From the NCBI GenBank assembly GCA_023664385.1, contig JAMPFU010000020.1:1-49302 (forward strand): 49,302 bases of DNA, in the 5' to 3' direction. Below are positions 10,030-18,828 of this stretch, in pieces. The notes beneath the pieces were generated by a model. The model ran no database searches, was not told where the DNA came from, and saw only the letters and a list, made by a program, of their open reading frames with translations. The position numbers were made by a program, and so were the translations under genes. Origin of the DNA: Clostridium sp. (GTDB taxonomy: Bacteria > Bacillota > Clostridia > Lachnospirales > Lachnospiraceae). Position 1 is the first letter of the stretch; each line of letters opens with the position of its first letter.

Positions 10030-11769
10030 GTGGCAGATAAAAAGATTATGCTCGGCAATGAGGCGATTGCCAGAGGTGCTTACGAGGCAGGCGTTAAGGT
10101 TTCGGCGGCATATCCGGGCACACCAAGCACAGAGATAAGTGAAAATATAGTGAAATATCCGGAGATTTATGCAGAGTGGTCTCCAAACGAAAAGGTTGCC
10201 ATGGAGGTTGCAATTGGCGCATCCATAAGTGGAGTGCGTGCTATGGCATCTATGAAGCATGTAGGGGTAAACGTGGCAAGCGACCCGCTTTATACCATAT
10301 CCTATGGAGGAGTAAATGGTGGACTTGTCATAGTTGCAGCCGATGACCCGGGACTTTACAGCTCACAAAATGAGCAGGACAGCCGTGCAGTTGCAAGGGC
10401 GGCAATTGTTCCTGTGCTTGAACCCTCCGACAGTCAGGAGGCAAAGGACTTTACAAAATATGCATTTGAAATAAGCGAGAAATATGACATGCCTGTTATG
10501 GTAAGGACAACAACAAGGCTTTCCCATTCCCAAGGACCAGTTGAGCTTCTTGACAGGGCAGAGGTTCCTGATAAAACCTATGAGAGAAATCCTGCAAAAT
10601 TTGTAATGATGCCTGCAAATGCAAAGGGCAGACACGTATATGTTGAAAAACGTATGAAGCAGCTTGCAGAGGACGGCTGTACAATGCCTGTAAATAAGGT
10701 GTTTTATGGCGATACCTCCATCGGCTTTATAACAAGTGGAATACCGTATCAGTATGTAAAGGAGGTATTCCCTGAAGCTTCCGTTCTGAAGCTTGGAATG
10801 GTGCATCCGCTTCCGAAAAAGCTGATTGAGGAATTTGCATCAAAAGTGGATAAGCTTTACATATTTGAGGAGCTTGAGCCTGTCATTGAGGAGCAGGTGA
10901 AGTCGTGGGGCATAGAGGCATACGGTAAGGAAATTTTTACAATTCAGGGCGAGTACAGTGCAAATATGCTTAGAAAGGCACTGAAATCTGAGGATGTAGC
11001 GGCGAAGCCATACGATAATGTACCTGTAAGACCGCCGATTCTTTGTCCGGGCTGTCCTCACAGAAGCGTGTTTACAGTTCTGAATAAGCTGAAAATACAC
11101 GCTGCGGGAGATATCGGATGCTATACCCTTGGTGCAGTTGCGCCTCTGAATGTTATAGATACGACCGTTTGTATGGGAGCAAGTATTTCCACCCTCCACG
11201 GCATGGAAAAGGCAAAGGGCAAGGATTATATTAAAAATTGGGTTGCCGTTATCGGTGATTCTACATTTATGCACACAGGCATCAATTCCCTAATGAATAT
11301 GGTTTACAACCAAGGCACCGGAACGGTTATCATCCTTGACAATTCCACAACGGGAATGACGGGCCATCAGGACCATGCCGCTACAGGCAAGACCTTAAAG
11401 GGTGAGGTTGTGCCCGCGATTAACATTATGGGACTTTGTAAGTCGCTGGGGATAAAAAATGTAGTCGAGGTAAATGCATTTGACCTTGAAACGCTTGAAA
11501 AGGTTGTCAAGGAGGAGGTCGCAAGGGACGAGGTTTCGGTTATCATTACAAAATCTCCGTGTGTGCTTCTCAAGGGCAATGTATTTCCAAATGTTTGTAA
11601 GCCGATTCCTGAAAAATGTAAGAAATGTGGAATGTGCTTAAAGCCGGGCTGTCCTGCGCTTACAAAATTAGAGGACGGCACAATTGCAATCGATACAACT
11701 ATGTGTAACGGATGTGGACTTTGCAAATCACTTTGCAAATTTGACGCTATAGAAGCTTGTGAGAAATAG
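10030..11769 (+). CDS. iorA: Indolepyruvate:ferredoxin oxidoreductase, alpha subunit
   Basis: The 579-aa protein starts at GTG 10030 after a GAAAGGA site. It has the pyrimidine-binding half first (GNEAIARGAYEAGVKVSAAYPGTPSTEI), then the thiamine-diphosphate-binding half (CPGCPHR, GDIGCYTLG, GDSTFMHTGI), then a ferredoxin-like tail with two Cys clusters from about residue 530 (CKKCGMC and CNGCGLCKSLC). The enzyme oxidatively decarboxylates aryl-pyruvates from aromatic amino acids to aryl-acetyl-CoA, reducing ferredoxin; it is cytoplasmic and oxygen sensitive. Length and domain order are normal. The beta subunit gene follows 12 nt later. A phenylacetyl-CoA ligase gene, often nearby in other genomes, is absent here. 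Confidence 0.94.
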   Translation: MADKKIMLGNEAIARGAYEAGVKVSAAYPGTPSTEISENIVKYPEIYAEWSPNEKVAMEVAIGASISGVRAMASMKHVGVNVASDPLYTISYGGVNGGLVIVAADDPGLYSSQNEQDSRAVARAAIVPVLEPSDSQEAKDFTKYAFEISEKYDMPVMVRTTTRLSHSQGPVELLDRAEVPDKTYERNPAKFVMMPANAKGRHVYVEKRMKQLAEDGCTMPVNKVFYGDTSIGFITSGIPYQYVKEVFPEASVLKLGMVHPLPKKLIEEFASKVDKLYIFEELEPVIEEQVKSWGIEAYGKEIFTIQGEYSANMLRKALKSEDVAAKPYDNVPVRPPILCPGCPHRSVFTVLNKLKIHAAGDIGCYTLGAVAPLNVIDTTVCMGASISTLHGMEKAKGKDYIKNWVAVIGDSTFMHTGINSLMNMVYNQGTGTVIILDNSTTGMTGHQDHAATGKTLKGEVVPAINIMGLCKSLGIKNVVEVNAFDLETLEKVVKEEVARDEVSVIITKSPCVLLKGNVFPNVCKPIPEKCKKCGMCLKPGCPALTKLEDGTIAIDTTMCNGCGLCKSLCKFDAIEACEK

Positions 11770-11781
11770 GAGGGAGTATCA

Positions 11782-12354
11782 GTGGAAACTAAGAATATCA
11801 TGATTGTAGGTGTCGGTGGACAGGGTACTCTGCTTACAAGCCGCATACTTGGCGGAATAACGGTTGATGCAGGATATGACGTTAAGCTTTCTGAGGTTCA
11901 TGGCATGGCACAGAGAGGCGGAAGTGTTGTTACATTTGTAAGATATGGCGATATGGTTGCAGAGCCGATTGTTGAGGAGGGGCAGGCGGATGTGCTGATT
12001 GCCTTTGAGAGACTTGAGGCGATGCGGTATGCGCATTTTCTGAAGGAGGACGGCGTTATTGTTGTAAACGATTGGCGCATAGACCCTATAACCGTAGTTA
12101 CGGGTGCAGCAAAATATCCTGACAATATTATAGAGGAGCTGGGAAAAAAGCATAAGGTTTATTCCATAAATGCAATGGAGGAGGCAGAAAAGCTCGGCAA
12201 TGTGAAGGCATTTAATGTTATTGTTTTGGGACTTGCCGCAAGACATATGGACTTTTCCGAGGAGGCATGGCTCAAGGTAATAGAAAACACAGTGCCGCCA
12301 AAGACGATTGACATAAACAAAAAGGCTTTCCTTTGTGGATATAAGGGAGTGTAA
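11782..12354 (+). CDS. iorB: Indolepyruvate:ferredoxin oxidoreductase, beta subunit
   Basis: The 190-aa protein starts at GTG 11782 behind an AGGAGGGA site that overlaps the end of iorA. The N-terminal GVGGQGTLLTSRILGG and SEVHGMAQRGGSV are diagnostic of the gamma-type domain of 2-oxoacid:ferredoxin oxidoreductases, which binds CoA. It assembles with IorA. Length is typical. The gene is the last before the first large fold-back (12371-12532), which may help end or process the transcript. Confidence 0.93.
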   Translation: METKNIMIVGVGGQGTLLTSRILGGITVDAGYDVKLSEVHGMAQRGGSVVTFVRYGDMVAEPIVEEGQADVLIAFERLEAMRYAHFLKEDGVIVVNDWRIDPITVVTGAAKYPDNIIEELGKKHKVYSINAMEEAEKLGNVKAFNVIVLGLAARHMDFSEEAWLKVIENTVPPKTIDINKKAFLCGYKGV

Positions 12355-12370
12355 TTTCGGTTATACTATC

Positions 12371-12532
12371 AAGGAGATGCTGCTCTAAGAATATTCATAT
12401 CATAAATCAAAATCGTTTGAAGACGTCGGTACTTAGGTGACGTATTTTGGCACCTTAGTACCGTTACGTCGGAGACGAGCGAAAGCGTATTTTGTTATTA
12501 TGATATGAATATTCTTAGAGCGACATCTCCTT
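12371..12532. repeat. Fold-back element A (162 bp imperfect palindrome)
   Basis: The 35-nt arm at 12371-12405 is the reverse complement of 12498-12532 with only two mismatches (AAGGAGATGC at the left, its complement at the right). Inside is a second stem: GGTACTTAGGTG (12428-12439) against CACCTTAGTACC (12451-12462), one mismatch. The right half holds a 34-nt core, 12455-12488, beginning TTAGTACCGTTACGTCGG and ending GAGCGAAAGCGT, that is identical to 19087-19120 in element C. The element fills the gap between iorB and the amidohydrolase. It has no T-run, so it is not a standard terminator. It could be a small mobile repeat or a structured RNA. Confidence 0.85.
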
Positions 12533-12561
12533 AGAAAGATAATATTATGTGAGGTATGCAC

Positions 12562-13359
12562 ATGGTTATAGATTTTCACGCACATGTTTTTCCTGAGAAA
12601 ATGGTTGCCGGAGCAGTAAAGACCTTAGAGGAAAAATCAGGCGTTCCTGCGAAAACAAACGGATGTATAGACGGGCTGCTCGCCTCCATGGAACAGGCGG
12701 GAGTAAGCCGTTCCGTTGTGCTTCCGGTTGTTACGGCGCCGAAGCAGTTTTCGGGAATAAACAGATTTGCGGCATCGATTAATGAGGAATTTTCGGACCG
12801 TCTTACTTCCTTTGGCGGTATTCATCCCGATAGTGAAGATTATAAGGGACAGCTTAAATTTTTAAAGGAGGAAGGCTTTGTTGGCATTAAGCTTCACCCT
12901 GATTATCAGGGTGTTATGTTTAATGACATAAGATATAAGAGAATTGTGGACTATGCCTCTGAGCTTGACATGATTATTCAGGTTCATGCAGGCGTGGACA
13001 TCGGACTTCCCGACCCGGTTCACTGCACGCCTAAGATGGCGTTGGAGGTAATTTCAGAGACGGGAGCAAAAAAGCTTGTGCTTGCGCATTTTGGAGGCTG
13101 GAAGCTATGGGATGAGGTCGAGGAGCTTCTTGCAGGCAGGGACGTTTATTTTGACACTGCATTTATAGAGGGCTACATTGATAGAAGGCAGTTTGAGCGG
13201 ATTGTAAAAGCGCATGGAAACGATAAGGTGCTTTTTGCAACGGACAGCCCGTGGTCGGGGCAGAAGGAAACCATAGACTGGATAAATGCCTGTGACCTTG
13301 ACGATGAAACGAAAGAAAAAATATTTTACAAAAATGCAAGGAGGCTGCTTGGTATATAA
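12562..13359 (+). CDS. Amidohydrolase-family metal-dependent hydrolase
   Basis: The protein is 265 aa from ATG 12562, 7 nt after GAGG (12551-12554); an ATG at 12556 lies too close to that site. It reads as a TIM-barrel hydrolase of the amidohydrolase_2 (aminocarboxymuconate decarboxylase-like) group: DFHAHVFP metal motif at the N-terminus, GIKLHPDYQG, IQVHAGVD, LAHFGGWKLWDE and a C-terminal ATDSPW with the metal-binding Asp. Substrate cannot be told from sequence. It is separated from iorB by fold-back element A, so a link to aromatic catabolism is possible but unproven. A small terminator overlaps its stop codon. Confidence 0.85.
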   Translation: MVIDFHAHVFPEKMVAGAVKTLEEKSGVPAKTNGCIDGLLASMEQAGVSRSVVLPVVTAPKQFSGINRFAASINEEFSDRLTSFGGIHPDSEDYKGQLKFLKEEGFVGIKLHPDYQGVMFNDIRYKRIVDYASELDMIIQVHAGVDIGLPDPVHCTPKMALEVISETGAKKLVLAHFGGWKLWDEVEELLAGRDVYFDTAFIEGYIDRRQFERIVKAHGNDKVLFATDSPWSGQKETIDWINACDLDDETKEKIFYKNARRLLGI

Positions 13360-13369
13360 GCAGCTTTTG
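13344..13369 (+). terminator. Terminator overlapping the amidohydrolase stop
   Basis: GCTGCTT (13344-13350) pairs with AAGCAGC (13358-13364), loop 7 nt, followed by TTTTG. The right arm includes the stop codon. The stem is short but perfect. The next 230 nt to the symporter gene are AT-rich with no gene visible. Confidence 0.55.
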
Positions 13370-13598
13370 TAAAAAGGTATTGATTTTTTTGTAGAAATGT
13401 TATTTAATCGTATAAGCGGTAGTTATTATGTGTATTTATGTCCATATTGCTTTGATGCGTTAAAGCGTAACGGTGTAAAGCGTTAGAAATGTGACGATTT
13501 ATAGCATAAGGCTGTATTTAAGAGATAACTGATATATTGTAGCTTAAAAGCACCGCTGTGAAATACATAGCAGGGTTTCCTGCGGAAAGAGGAGAGAA

Positions 13599-15104
13599 AT
13601 GGTAGTAAAAGTAGCAATGTTGGTTGTTTTTTTCTCGGTAATGATTGCAGTAGGCATTTACTGTAGAAAACACGCAACAGATGTAAACGGTTTTGTTCTT
13701 GGAGGAAGAAGCGTAGGTCCATGGCTTACGGCATTTGCTTATGGAACATCATATTTTTCAGCCGTAATATTTGTCGGATATGCAGGGCAGTTTGGCTGGA
13801 AGTTCGGTATTGCCTCCACATGGATAGGAATAGGAAATGCATTTATAGGCTCGTTGCTTGCATGGGCTGTACTTGCAAGAAGAACGAGAACCATGACGCA
13901 GAAGCTTGACAGTAAAACAATGCCTGAGTTTTTTGGAACACGATTTGATTCCACAATGCTTAAGGTTGTCGCTTCAATTATCGTGTTTATTTTCCTTATT
14001 CCATATACTGCATCGCTGTACAATGGTCTTTCAAGACTTTTCGGTATGGCGTTCAATCTTGACTATACGGTATGTATCGTTGTAATGGCTGTTCTTACGG
14101 GAATATATGTTATCGCAGGCGGCTATATGGCAACTGCCATCAATGACTTTATTCAGGGACTAATTATGCTCATAGGAATTGTTGCTGTCATTGCATCTGT
14201 ACTTAGCTCAAACGGTGGTTTTATGGAATCGTTAAAGAGCCTTGCGCAGGTAGAGGACGCTGCCGTATCAGAAACACCGGGTGTATTTGCCTCTTTCTTT
14301 GGTCCTGACCCATTTAGCCTGCTTTGTGTCGTTATACTTACCTCGCTTGGTACATGGGGACTTCCTCAGATGGTGCAGAAATTTTACGCAATAAAGGATG
14401 AAAAGGCAGTAGAAAAGGGAACGGTTATTTCAACATTTTTTGCATTCGTTGTTGCGGGAGGCTGTTATTTCTTAGGTGGATTTGGACGTCTGTATGACAT
14501 AGATGTTGCTGCTGTTGGCTTTGATGCAATTATTCCTGCAATGGTAGAAAAGCTTTCGCCGTTTTTGATTGCCGTGGTAGTTGTGCTTGTGCTTTCAGCT
14601 TCCATGTCAACGCTTTCGTCACTTGTGCTTGCCTCAAGCTCAACGCTTACAATCGACCTTATCAAGGGAGCAATTATGAAAAACCTTGAGGAGAAAAAGC
14701 AGGTGCTTATTATGAGGGCATTTATTGTTGTGTTTATTGCCATATCAGCAATTATCGCAGTCATTCAGTACAAGAATAATGTTACGTTTATAGCGCAGCT
14801 TATGGGTGTTTCATGGGGCGCTCTTGCAGGAGCATTTCTTGCACCGTTCATTTACAGCTTATACTGGAAGGGTGTTACAAAGATTTCCGTTATCGTAAAC
14901 TTTATATTCGGTTCGGGAATTATGATTGCAAATATGCTGTTCAGGGAGTCATTCCCGACACTTCTCCAGTCGCCGATTAACTGTGGCGCATTTGCAATGG
15001 TTGCAGGACTTATTATTGTTCCTGTTATAAGTCTTATTACGCCAAAGCCGGATAAGGAAAAGGTTGCAGAAATGTTTAAGCCTTATGAGGCTTCAGAAAA
15101 TTAG
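13599..15104 (+). CDS. Sodium:solute symporter family transporter
   Basis: The 501-aa protein starts at ATG 13599 behind AAGAGGAGAG. It is strongly hydrophobic with about 13 predicted membrane segments. Family marks include the early VNGFVLGGRSVGPWLTAFAYGTSYFSA segment in the first helices and ASMSTLSSLVLASSSTLTIDL in the region that lines the Na+ site. Members (PutP, PanF and relatives) import amino acids, vitamins or sugars with Na+; the solute cannot be assigned. The gene stands alone, with about 240 nt upstream and the 578-bp fold-back B immediately downstream. Confidence 0.88.
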   Translation: MVVKVAMLVVFFSVMIAVGIYCRKHATDVNGFVLGGRSVGPWLTAFAYGTSYFSAVIFVGYAGQFGWKFGIASTWIGIGNAFIGSLLAWAVLARRTRTMTQKLDSKTMPEFFGTRFDSTMLKVVASIIVFIFLIPYTASLYNGLSRLFGMAFNLDYTVCIVVMAVLTGIYVIAGGYMATAINDFIQGLIMLIGIVAVIASVLSSNGGFMESLKSLAQVEDAAVSETPGVFASFFGPDPFSLLCVVILTSLGTWGLPQMVQKFYAIKDEKAVEKGTVISTFFAFVVAGGCYFLGGFGRLYDIDVAAVGFDAIIPAMVEKLSPFLIAVVVVLVLSASMSTLSSLVLASSSTLTIDLIKGAIMKNLEEKKQVLIMRAFIVVFIAISAIIAVIQYKNNVTFIAQLMGVSWGALAGAFLAPFIYSLYWKGVTKISVIVNFIFGSGIMIANMLFRESFPTLLQSPINCGAFAMVAGLIIVPVISLITPKPDKEKVAEMFKPYEASEN

Positions 15105-15125
15105 AATACAAGCAATTAAGGTTGC

Positions 15126-15703
15126 CACAGTAAGGATTTAAGGCACATATAAAATTACACAGACAAGCCTCTTATATTTTGTATTTTTATGGTTACCGGC
15201 TATCTTTAGCATATTGATATTTTGTCTTTTCTATTATGTGGGGCACGTACTGTTGTCTGAGTGCACAGCCTTATGCTGCCAAACGATATGTGTATTTTGA
15301 ATTGCAACTTTTTAAGACCGCAAGAATACCTCACATTTGAAATTTGCGATGTATGATTACATGCTGCTTAAGCGAAACTCGCTTCGCTCAGACAACGCTT
15401 CGCAGCATGTTCCATCGCAAATTATCAAATGTGGGTATTCTAAACGGTCTTGTTGACAAATTCAAAATACACATACCGTTGGCTGCATGGCTGTGTACGA
15501 GTTCAAGGGAGTGCCCCACAAGCCATAATAGAACGAAGTTCGAATATTAGCATGGTTCGCAGAACCATGCCGATAGAAAACGTAGTTTTCTATCAGAGAA
15601 AAGCAAAATATCTTAATATGCTTAGATAGCCAGGTTGTAAAAATACAAAATAAAAGAAGGCTTGTCATGGGTAAACAACTGTGTGCCTTAAATCCTTACT
15701 GTG
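15126..15703. repeat. Fold-back element B (578 bp nested imperfect palindrome)
   Basis: The outer arms 15126-15147 and 15682-15703 are perfect inverted repeats (CACAGTAAGGATTTAAGGCA and two more bases). Pairing continues inward almost all the way: ACAAGCCT...TATTTTGTATTTTTA, GGCTATCT...AGCATATT, ATATGTGTATTTTGAATT, and TTTGCGATG (15343-15351) with CATCGCAAA (15413-15421). The right arm has about 65 extra bases holding two private hairpins, GCATGGTTC/GAACCATGC (15550-15570) and GATAGAAAAC/GTTTTCTATC (15572-15594). The apical loop contains CATGCTGC/GCAGCATG (15360-15367, 15402-15409). It occupies nearly the whole gap between the symporter and a sensor kinase. No credible gene lies inside. Arms with side hairpins suggest a structured RNA or a decayed fold-back transposon. 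Confidence 0.88.
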
Positions 15704-15737
15704 ATAGCCCCTTTAATAATGTAGGAGAATTGTTATA

Positions 15738-16841
15738 GTGGAAGAAAATGGATATACGGGTCAGGAAACTGTCGTTGCATGGAAAAAATACGGTAATGTG
15801 TTTGTAAAAAAAGTGACGTGGCTGTTTGCCGCGTCCTTTGTGCTGTCATTTTTGGCGGCGGGCGTGGTTTACGTTATGACGAGGACCTTGGCTGCCGCAA
15901 TGGTAACGCTTGCGTCGGGGCTTGCTTTGTCATGTATCAGCATTTTTATATACAGGCTTTGCGACGATTACATATCCCGGATTATAGCGGATTTGTCTGA
16001 CCTTTTGGATGTGCTTATGAATTTGCAGGAGAAAAATGTTTTTGCTGAAAATGAGGACACGCTCTTGTCAAAGCTTCAGACGAAGGTAATCAAGCTTGTG
16101 AGGATTTTAAAAAGACAAAACGAGAGGTCCATATGGGAAAAGGAAAATATAAAGTCGCTTGTGTCTGACATTTCCCATCAGCTAAAAACACCTCTCGCAA
16201 ACCTTAAAATATATACGGGACTTTTGGAGGAGGGTGCCCTTGACGATGCAGGAAGAAAAGCCTGCATGGACACCCTGAATAAGACGGTGGATAAGCTTGT
16301 ATTTTTATCCGAAAGCATTATAAAAATATCAAGGCTTGAGGGTGGCATTATCAATCTCAATCTGTCATATGCGAGCCTGAATGAAACTGTGCTGATGGCA
16401 GTAAAGGACATATACGAAAAGGCGGCAAGGAAAAATGTGGAACTCATATACAAGGACGAGGCAAAGATAAGCATTTTGCATGACAGGAACTGGACGAGGG
16501 AAGTGGTGTTTAATCTTCTTGACAACGGAGTAAAGTATGCCAAAAAGGGCGGCTGCATAAAGCTTACGGTAAGGGAGTACGGCATGTTTGCCGCTGTGCT
16601 TGTCGAGGACGAAAACGGTGCCATAAGCGAGGAGGAGCAGGCAAAAATATTTACAAGATTTTACCGTGGCAAAAACGGCATAAATGAGGAGGGTCTGGGA
16701 CTTGGACTTTACCTTGCAAGGGAAATCACCATAAAGCAGGGCGGATATATGAACTTAAAAACAACGGACAGAGGAAATATATTTCAGCTTTATATCAGTA
16801 AGTCTGTGGAAAAAAATAAAAAAACTGACGTGGATATATAG
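15738..16841 (+). CDS. Membrane sensor histidine kinase (orphan)
   Basis: The 367-aa protein starts at GTG 15738, 9 nt after AGGAGA. Two adjacent membrane helices near residues 27-75 leave almost no extracellular loop. The HisKA box is SDISHQLKTPLANL with phospho-accepting H147; the ATPase domain has the N box (FNLLDNGVKYAKKGG), F box (IFTRFYRGK) and G2 box (GLGLGLYLA). The G1 box reads DENGAIS rather than the usual DxGxG, a possible weakening. The design resembles small intramembrane-sensing kinases of BceS type. No response regulator gene is beside it; fold-back B lies directly upstream and a second kinase directly downstream. Confidence 0.88.
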   Translation: MEENGYTGQETVVAWKKYGNVFVKKVTWLFAASFVLSFLAAGVVYVMTRTLAAAMVTLASGLALSCISIFIYRLCDDYISRIIADLSDLLDVLMNLQEKNVFAENEDTLLSKLQTKVIKLVRILKRQNERSIWEKENIKSLVSDISHQLKTPLANLKIYTGLLEEGALDDAGRKACMDTLNKTVDKLVFLSESIIKISRLEGGIINLNLSYASLNETVLMAVKDIYEKAARKNVELIYKDEAKISILHDRNWTREVVFNLLDNGVKYAKKGGCIKLTVREYGMFAAVLVEDENGAISEEEQAKIFTRFYRGKNGINEEGLGLGLYLAREITIKQGGYMNLKTTDRGNIFQLYISKSVEKNKKTDVDI

Positions 16842-16943
16842 AGGACACATCCCATTGCTACAATGAATACAGATGAGAAAAACGATGCTTTTGGAAATAT
16901 CCGTTTTGCTCATTACTGTGTAAAGATGGAAGGAGGTCTTTTT

Positions 16944-18821
16944 ATGAAATTTACAATTCTACCTGATATGGAAGCAAAAAAGGAAAATCGGCAGAGAAGA
17001 AAACGGATGAAAAGGGAAAGAGCGATTGTAAGAAATGACAGGCGTAGGCGTAAGGCACTTTCAAAACGTGACAGCTTTTGGAAACTATTTATAAAAAGGT
17101 GGGTCGTAATCGTGATGATTGGTGCTGTAATTTGTGCCATGGGAACGGTTATGGTGGAAAGAAACAGCTACATGGAGGTTAAAAGGGTATATGAAGCTTG
17201 GAAGCTTGGCATATACCATGATGCATTACTTGCCACGCTTGAGCTGGATTCCTATGGAGATATGTATACAGACGAAGAAAAACAGGCAATGTTTGCTGCA
17301 AGGGTAAGGGCAGCTATGCTTGTGCAAAATCATAGCAGTATGTATGATTTTTCGGCAACCATGTATGAGAGAGACTCTGATAAAGGAGTTGTAAATAAGG
17401 TGTGCGACTCGCAGGAGGGCATTGTTCTTCGTGTCAAGAAAGTTAATGATATGGAAATGCACGCAAATGTTTGGTACCCGACAGAAGAAATTATGTATTA
17501 TGAATGTCCAAATGAAGTATTTGGCGATATTGTTGACAGTATAAAGGATATTGGTGTATATGATAAAGACGGCTCATACTTAACCTTGGGGATACATGAC
17601 TGTTATATAAAAGGAACTGAGTTTAGACCAGGCATTATGACGATAACAGCAGTTGATGGGGACGGTTTGATAACAAACAGAAAAACCTATGACCTTACAC
17701 CCGAAAATACAGAGGGCTGGTTTCATATTGACAGTGATGAGGAGCAGGAAAAGCGATTTGCTGCGGCAGAAGGGGAAGCAGGAGCATATCCGTACTATGA
17801 TATGATACTTTATGTTGGTGGTACGAGAAAAGATAGTCCTGCATATGTGGAAACCAACACCATGGAGTATGGGGATAATGGCAATGGAGGAATGTATATA
17901 AGCTTTGGCACAAATCATGGCAGTATTGGAAGAAACGACCTTGAAAATTATAGGTCAGAATATGAGCTATACAGTGGATGGGAAGATATACCGCCTATAA
18001 AATGGAAAAGCATGGGGAAACTTTATACCATACAAACATATGGCTACTACGATTTTTACGAGTACCATATGGACGACTGCATCAAGGCATATTGCCTCGC
18101 TGCCATGCTTGCGACTATGCTTGCGCTTCTTATGGCAAGGGTCAGGTGGCTAAGGGTAAAAACCCAATATGAAATCGAGGATTACAGGAAAAGCTTGACG
18201 GATGCCATGGCGCATGATTTAAAAAGTCCTCTTATGGCACTTTCAGGATTTGCAGAAAATCTGAAGGATAACGTACACACGGAAAAACGGGGGTACTATG
18301 CAGGCGTCATTTCAGAAAACGTAGCTTATATGAATGGCATTATTGAGCATATTCTTGAGCTTTCCAAGACGGAAACAAACGACATGAAGCTGAAAAGGGA
18401 AAGCTTGAAGCTGCAGACATTATTTGACGAGGCAGTTTCCAAATATGAGGGACAGATAGATAAAAAGAGGCTCACGGTAGATATTGAGGGAGATTGCACC
18501 ATAAACGCAGACAGACAGCTTATGCTGCAGGCGGTAGACAATCTTATATCCAATGCAGTTAAATTTTGCAATGACGAGAGCATCATCAATATTGTATGTG
18601 GCAAAAATTACATGACAATAAGCAATCCCTACACTGCCAGTGAGGATGAGCCTGACGAGCTCGAATTGTTAAAGCCGTTTGTAAAGGGGTCGGCGAGCCG
18701 CAGCAACAAGTCGGGAAGCGGCGTGGGACTTACAATTGCAAAGAACATATTTGAGCTTCATGGATATAAGCTGACCTTAAAAAGAGCCGAAGATACATTT
18801 ACCGTCAAAGTCAGCTTTTAA
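16944..18821 (+). CDS. Membrane sensor histidine kinase with large extracytoplasmic domain
   Basis: The 625-aa protein starts at ATG 16944, 7 nt after AGGAGG (16931-16936); the frame opens upstream without a ribosome site. A very basic N-terminal 45 residues precede a first membrane helix (VVIVMIGAVICAMG). About 320 residues outside the cell follow, rich in Tyr, Asp and Gly and of no family I recognise. A second helix (AYCLAAMLATMLALLMA) leads to HisKA (AMAHDLKSPLMAL, H424), an N box (VDNLISNAVKFC) and G2 box (SGSGVGLTIAKN). It follows another kinase by 102 nt and ends at fold-back C. Neither kinase has a neighbouring regulator. Confidence 0.88.
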   Translation: MKFTILPDMEAKKENRQRRKRMKRERAIVRNDRRRRKALSKRDSFWKLFIKRWVVIVMIGAVICAMGTVMVERNSYMEVKRVYEAWKLGIYHDALLATLELDSYGDMYTDEEKQAMFAARVRAAMLVQNHSSMYDFSATMYERDSDKGVVNKVCDSQEGIVLRVKKVNDMEMHANVWYPTEEIMYYECPNEVFGDIVDSIKDIGVYDKDGSYLTLGIHDCYIKGTEFRPGIMTITAVDGDGLITNRKTYDLTPENTEGWFHIDSDEEQEKRFAAAEGEAGAYPYYDMILYVGGTRKDSPAYVETNTMEYGDNGNGGMYISFGTNHGSIGRNDLENYRSEYELYSGWEDIPPIKWKSMGKLYTIQTYGYYDFYEYHMDDCIKAYCLAAMLATMLALLMARVRWLRVKTQYEIEDYRKSLTDAMAHDLKSPLMALSGFAENLKDNVHTEKRGYYAGVISENVAYMNGIIEHILELSKTETNDMKLKRESLKLQTLFDEAVSKYEGQIDKKRLTVDIEGDCTINADRQLMLQAVDNLISNAVKFCNDESIINIVCGKNYMTISNPYTASEDEPDELELLKPFVKGSASRSNKSGSGVGLTIAKNIFELHGYKLTLKRAEDTFTVKVSF

Positions 18822-18828
18822 AGTAGCG

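Noticed and set aside
10363-11846. Several 140-160-aa frames opposite iorA
   Set aside because: Antisense shadows of a well-defined enzyme gene; no independent start or family pattern.
15344-15550. 68-aa open frame inside fold-back B
   Set aside because: It runs through the palindrome loop and arm, lacks a ribosome site and has no protein-like pattern.
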